Shown piece after piece: positions 6,218-7,671 of a stretch of DNA of 7,671 nucleotides. The DNA is from Roseburia sp. (GTDB taxonomy: Bacteria > Bacillota > Clostridia > Lachnospirales > Lachnospiraceae). Below the pieces are notes generated by a model, which did no database searches, was not told where the DNA came from, and saw nothing but the letters and a program-made list of their open reading frames with translations. The stretch covers positions 1-7,671 of the forward strand of contig JAUUNJ010000113.1 of assembly GCA_030844625.1 (NCBI GenBank). The letters run 5' to 3'. Positions within the stretch are counted from its first letter, which is position 1, and each line of letters opens with the position of its first letter. The position numbers were made by a program, and so were the translations under genes.

Positions 6218-7066
6218 TTATTTGCAGTTTAACAGTTGTCTGATTTTATCTATGTTCCCTGCTGCCAAATCATACCCATATTGATATATTCTCTCTATTT
6301 TTTCCAAATCTTTCTCAAAAGAATCTATCTGTACTTCTTCCGCAGGTCTTAAGATGACTGCTCTTCCCTCTTTCTCTAATTGACTGCAGTAATCCAATTC
6401 CTCATTATACAACTCATGTCTGGTCAGGAGAGCTTTTTCCAGATTTGGATATTTACGCTTTAATGCCTTTGCTGCCATTACATTACTCCGTGACAATTCT
6501 TTCCTGTACCCCTCTGGTCTTGTAAGGACAATCAGCATTTTATCGTGTCCGTCTTCCTCTGCCTTTTTTACCGGAATAGGATCACAAACCCCTCCATCAT
6601 AATATTTCTCACCATCAATTTCTATCGCCGGGAAAACCAACGGCAGAGCACAGGTAGCTTTCAGCATATTGCACTTTCTGTCCATCTTTTTACCGTCAAG
6701 ATACTCTGGTTTTCCTGTATTTGCGTTGGTCACTCCAACTTTTACTTTAGCAGGATTTTCGAAATATGCATTCCAGTCAAAGGGAAAAATTTCTGTTGGA
6801 ATTGTCTCATAGGCAAATTTTAATCCAAAAAGGCTTTTATCTGTGAAAAAGTTTCTAAGCCCCACATATCTTTTGTCATGGCGAAACTTCATTAACACAT
6901 CCAGATTTCTTTTTCGCTGCTTTGACACATATGAAACTCCGTCCGTAATTCCCGCCGATACTCCTATCACATAAGGAAAATCTATTTCATAATCCAGTAG
7001 TGCATCCATCACACCACAGGAAAATATTGGGCGAAAAGTTCCGCCCTCTAAAACTAATGCTCCCAT
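6218..7066 (-). CDS. Patatin-like phospholipase family protein
   Basis: A 282-residue serine hydrolase of the bacterial patatin family, expected to act as a lipid acyl hydrolase with a Ser-Asp dyad. The nucleophile elbow is GVSAG (35-39, S37). The catalytic Asp is in YYDGGVCDPIPV (D157). The ATCALPLVFP segment (137-146) matches the family's conserved ASxAxPxxFP. The oxyanion segment near the N-terminus reads EGGTFRPIFSCGVMDAL: the second-Gly/Arg pattern is kept but GGGxRG has become GGTFRP. There is no signal peptide, so it is probably cytoplasmic, acting at the inner face of the membrane. It resembles the small YjjU-type group more than exported virulence patatins. AAGGAG (7075-7080) is 8 nt before the ATG. 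It sits between the HD-domain gene and the DUF305 gene on the same strand. The natural substrate is unknown. Confidence 0.9.
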   Translation of the reverse strand: MGALVLEGGTFRPIFSCGVMDALLDYEIDFPYVIGVSAGITDGVSYVSKQRKRNLDVLMKFRHDKRYVGLRNFFTDKSLFGLKFAYETIPTEIFPFDWNAYFENPAKVKVGVTNANTGKPEYLDGKKMDRKCNMLKATCALPLVFPAIEIDGEKYYDGGVCDPIPVKKAEEDGHDKMLIVLTRPEGYRKELSRSNVMAAKALKRKYPNLEKALLTRHELYNEELDYCSQLEKEGRAVILRPAEEVQIDSFEKDLEKIERIYQYGYDLAAGNIDKIRQLLNCK

Positions 7067-7168
7067 CTTTCAGTCTCCTTAATACTGTCTAAATTATTTC
7101 TCATTTTCTTAAAACTCATACATGTAAATTCGTTTATGAATCACTATATTTCAATTATTTGCTGACAG
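7067..7168 (-). other. 102-nt gap between HD-domain gene and patatin gene: no clear signal
   Basis: AT-rich. I found TTGAAA and TTTACA hexamers but no properly spaced -10, and no stem followed by a T-run. Co-transcription from the HD-domain gene is therefore possible but not proven. Confidence 0.4.
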
Positions 7169-7654
7169 TTATATACCAAACATATCTCTGCAGATTTTCT
7201 TTCCCGACTCCGTTTTGAAAATATTATTGCAGGCAGCTAGAATATTGTTTTTCGGCAAATTATCTTCATGCAGATTCACAAGGAAATCCGCCTCGACCAA
7301 AATCTGATAATCCAACCCATCAATATTTTGATATGTGTGGTGATGCCCCACAAGATAACATACTCTATCCACAACAAATTGTTCAAAGCCAAGTCTTTCC
7401 AGCATCTCGGCCGCAACAGCAGGTCCTTCCTTCTCCTGAAACTTTCCACCGCACTCTCCATACTTTGCTTCACAGACCTTAATTCCAATATCATGGACCA
7501 CTGCTGCCGTCTCAAGAATGAACAGGGTCTCTTCATTCAGACCCTCCAACTCACCGATTAATTTTGAATAGGAATGTACTTTCGTAAAGTGCTGAATTCT
7601 TTTCGGGTCCCCTCTATAATATTTTATCATCTCGTCCATCAGTCTGTTTTTCAT
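7169..7654 (-). CDS. HD domain-containing phosphohydrolase
   Basis: A small 161-residue HD-superfamily protein; such proteins are metal-dependent phosphohydrolases acting on nucleotides or related phosphoesters. The metal-site residues are all visible: H27 (KVHSYSK), H54-D55 (AAVVHDIG), H104-H105 (VGHHHTY, 102-108) and D123 (LVEADFLVNL). The protein is all-helical in character, has no signal peptide and is probably cytoplasmic. The C-terminal part (NNIFKTESGKKICRDMFGI) resembles stand-alone HD hydrolases of Clostridia, whose substrates are mostly unassigned. AAAGGAAA (7661-7668) precedes the ATG at 7654. The ATG overlaps a TGA in another frame (ATGA), so an upstream gene beyond the window may be translationally coupled. 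The substrate cannot be inferred. Confidence 0.88.
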   Translation of the reverse strand: MKNRLMDEMIKYYRGDPKRIQHFTKVHSYSKLIGELEGLNEETLFILETAAVVHDIGIKVCEAKYGECGGKFQEKEGPAVAAEMLERLGFEQFVVDRVCYLVGHHHTYQNIDGLDYQILVEADFLVNLHEDNLPKNNILAACNNIFKTESGKKICRDMFGI

Positions 7655-7671
7655 TTGACTTTTCCTTTCAT

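Noticed and set aside
7268..7561. Overlapping plus- and minus-strand frames within the HD-domain gene
   Set aside because: The HD frame carries all metal-site residues; the others show no motifs or start signals.

Overview
The window is AT-rich, with strong AGGAGG-type ribosome binding sites and TATAAT/TGnTATAAT promoters. It carries the tig-clpP-clpX order common in Firmicutes. Together with the protein sequences, this points to an anaerobic low-GC Clostridia chromosome, probably Lachnospiraceae-like; this is an inference, not a proven placement. There are no rRNA, tRNA, CRISPR, phage or insertion-sequence signals, and no stretch over 300 bases lacks a gene.

Region 1 (1-2726, minus strand) is a protein quality-control operon: tig (trigger factor), clpP (protease) and clpX (unfoldase, cut by the left window edge). 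It has one convincing extended -10 promoter at 2698-2726, a leader of about 90 nt with two predicted stem-loops, and a third hairpin between clpP and clpX. Trigger factor folds nascent chains at the ribosome exit, and ClpXP degrades tagged or damaged proteins.

Region 2 (2727-5529) holds a minus-strand DJ-1/PfpI family gene. It is divergent from a plus-strand pair: a CYTH (triphosphate tunnel) protein and, 13 nt later, a large polytopic membrane protein resembling GT-C glycosyltransferases. The shared 174-nt intergenic region contains back-to-back promoters of good quality.

Region 3 (5530-7671) is a minus-strand run: an HD-domain phosphohydrolase, a patatin-like phospholipase and a cysteine-rich DUF305 protein, in that transcription order. 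The last of these ends in a strong bidirectional terminator shared with the convergent membrane-protein gene. No clear promoter was seen inside this run, so co-transcription is possible.

Most of the window is ordinary housekeeping and small accessory genes. I see no clearly new system. The best candidates for a second look are the cysteine-rich DUF305 protein without a signal peptide, the tightly coupled CYTH plus membrane glycosyltransferase pair, and the structured RNA elements in the tig-clpP-clpX transcript.
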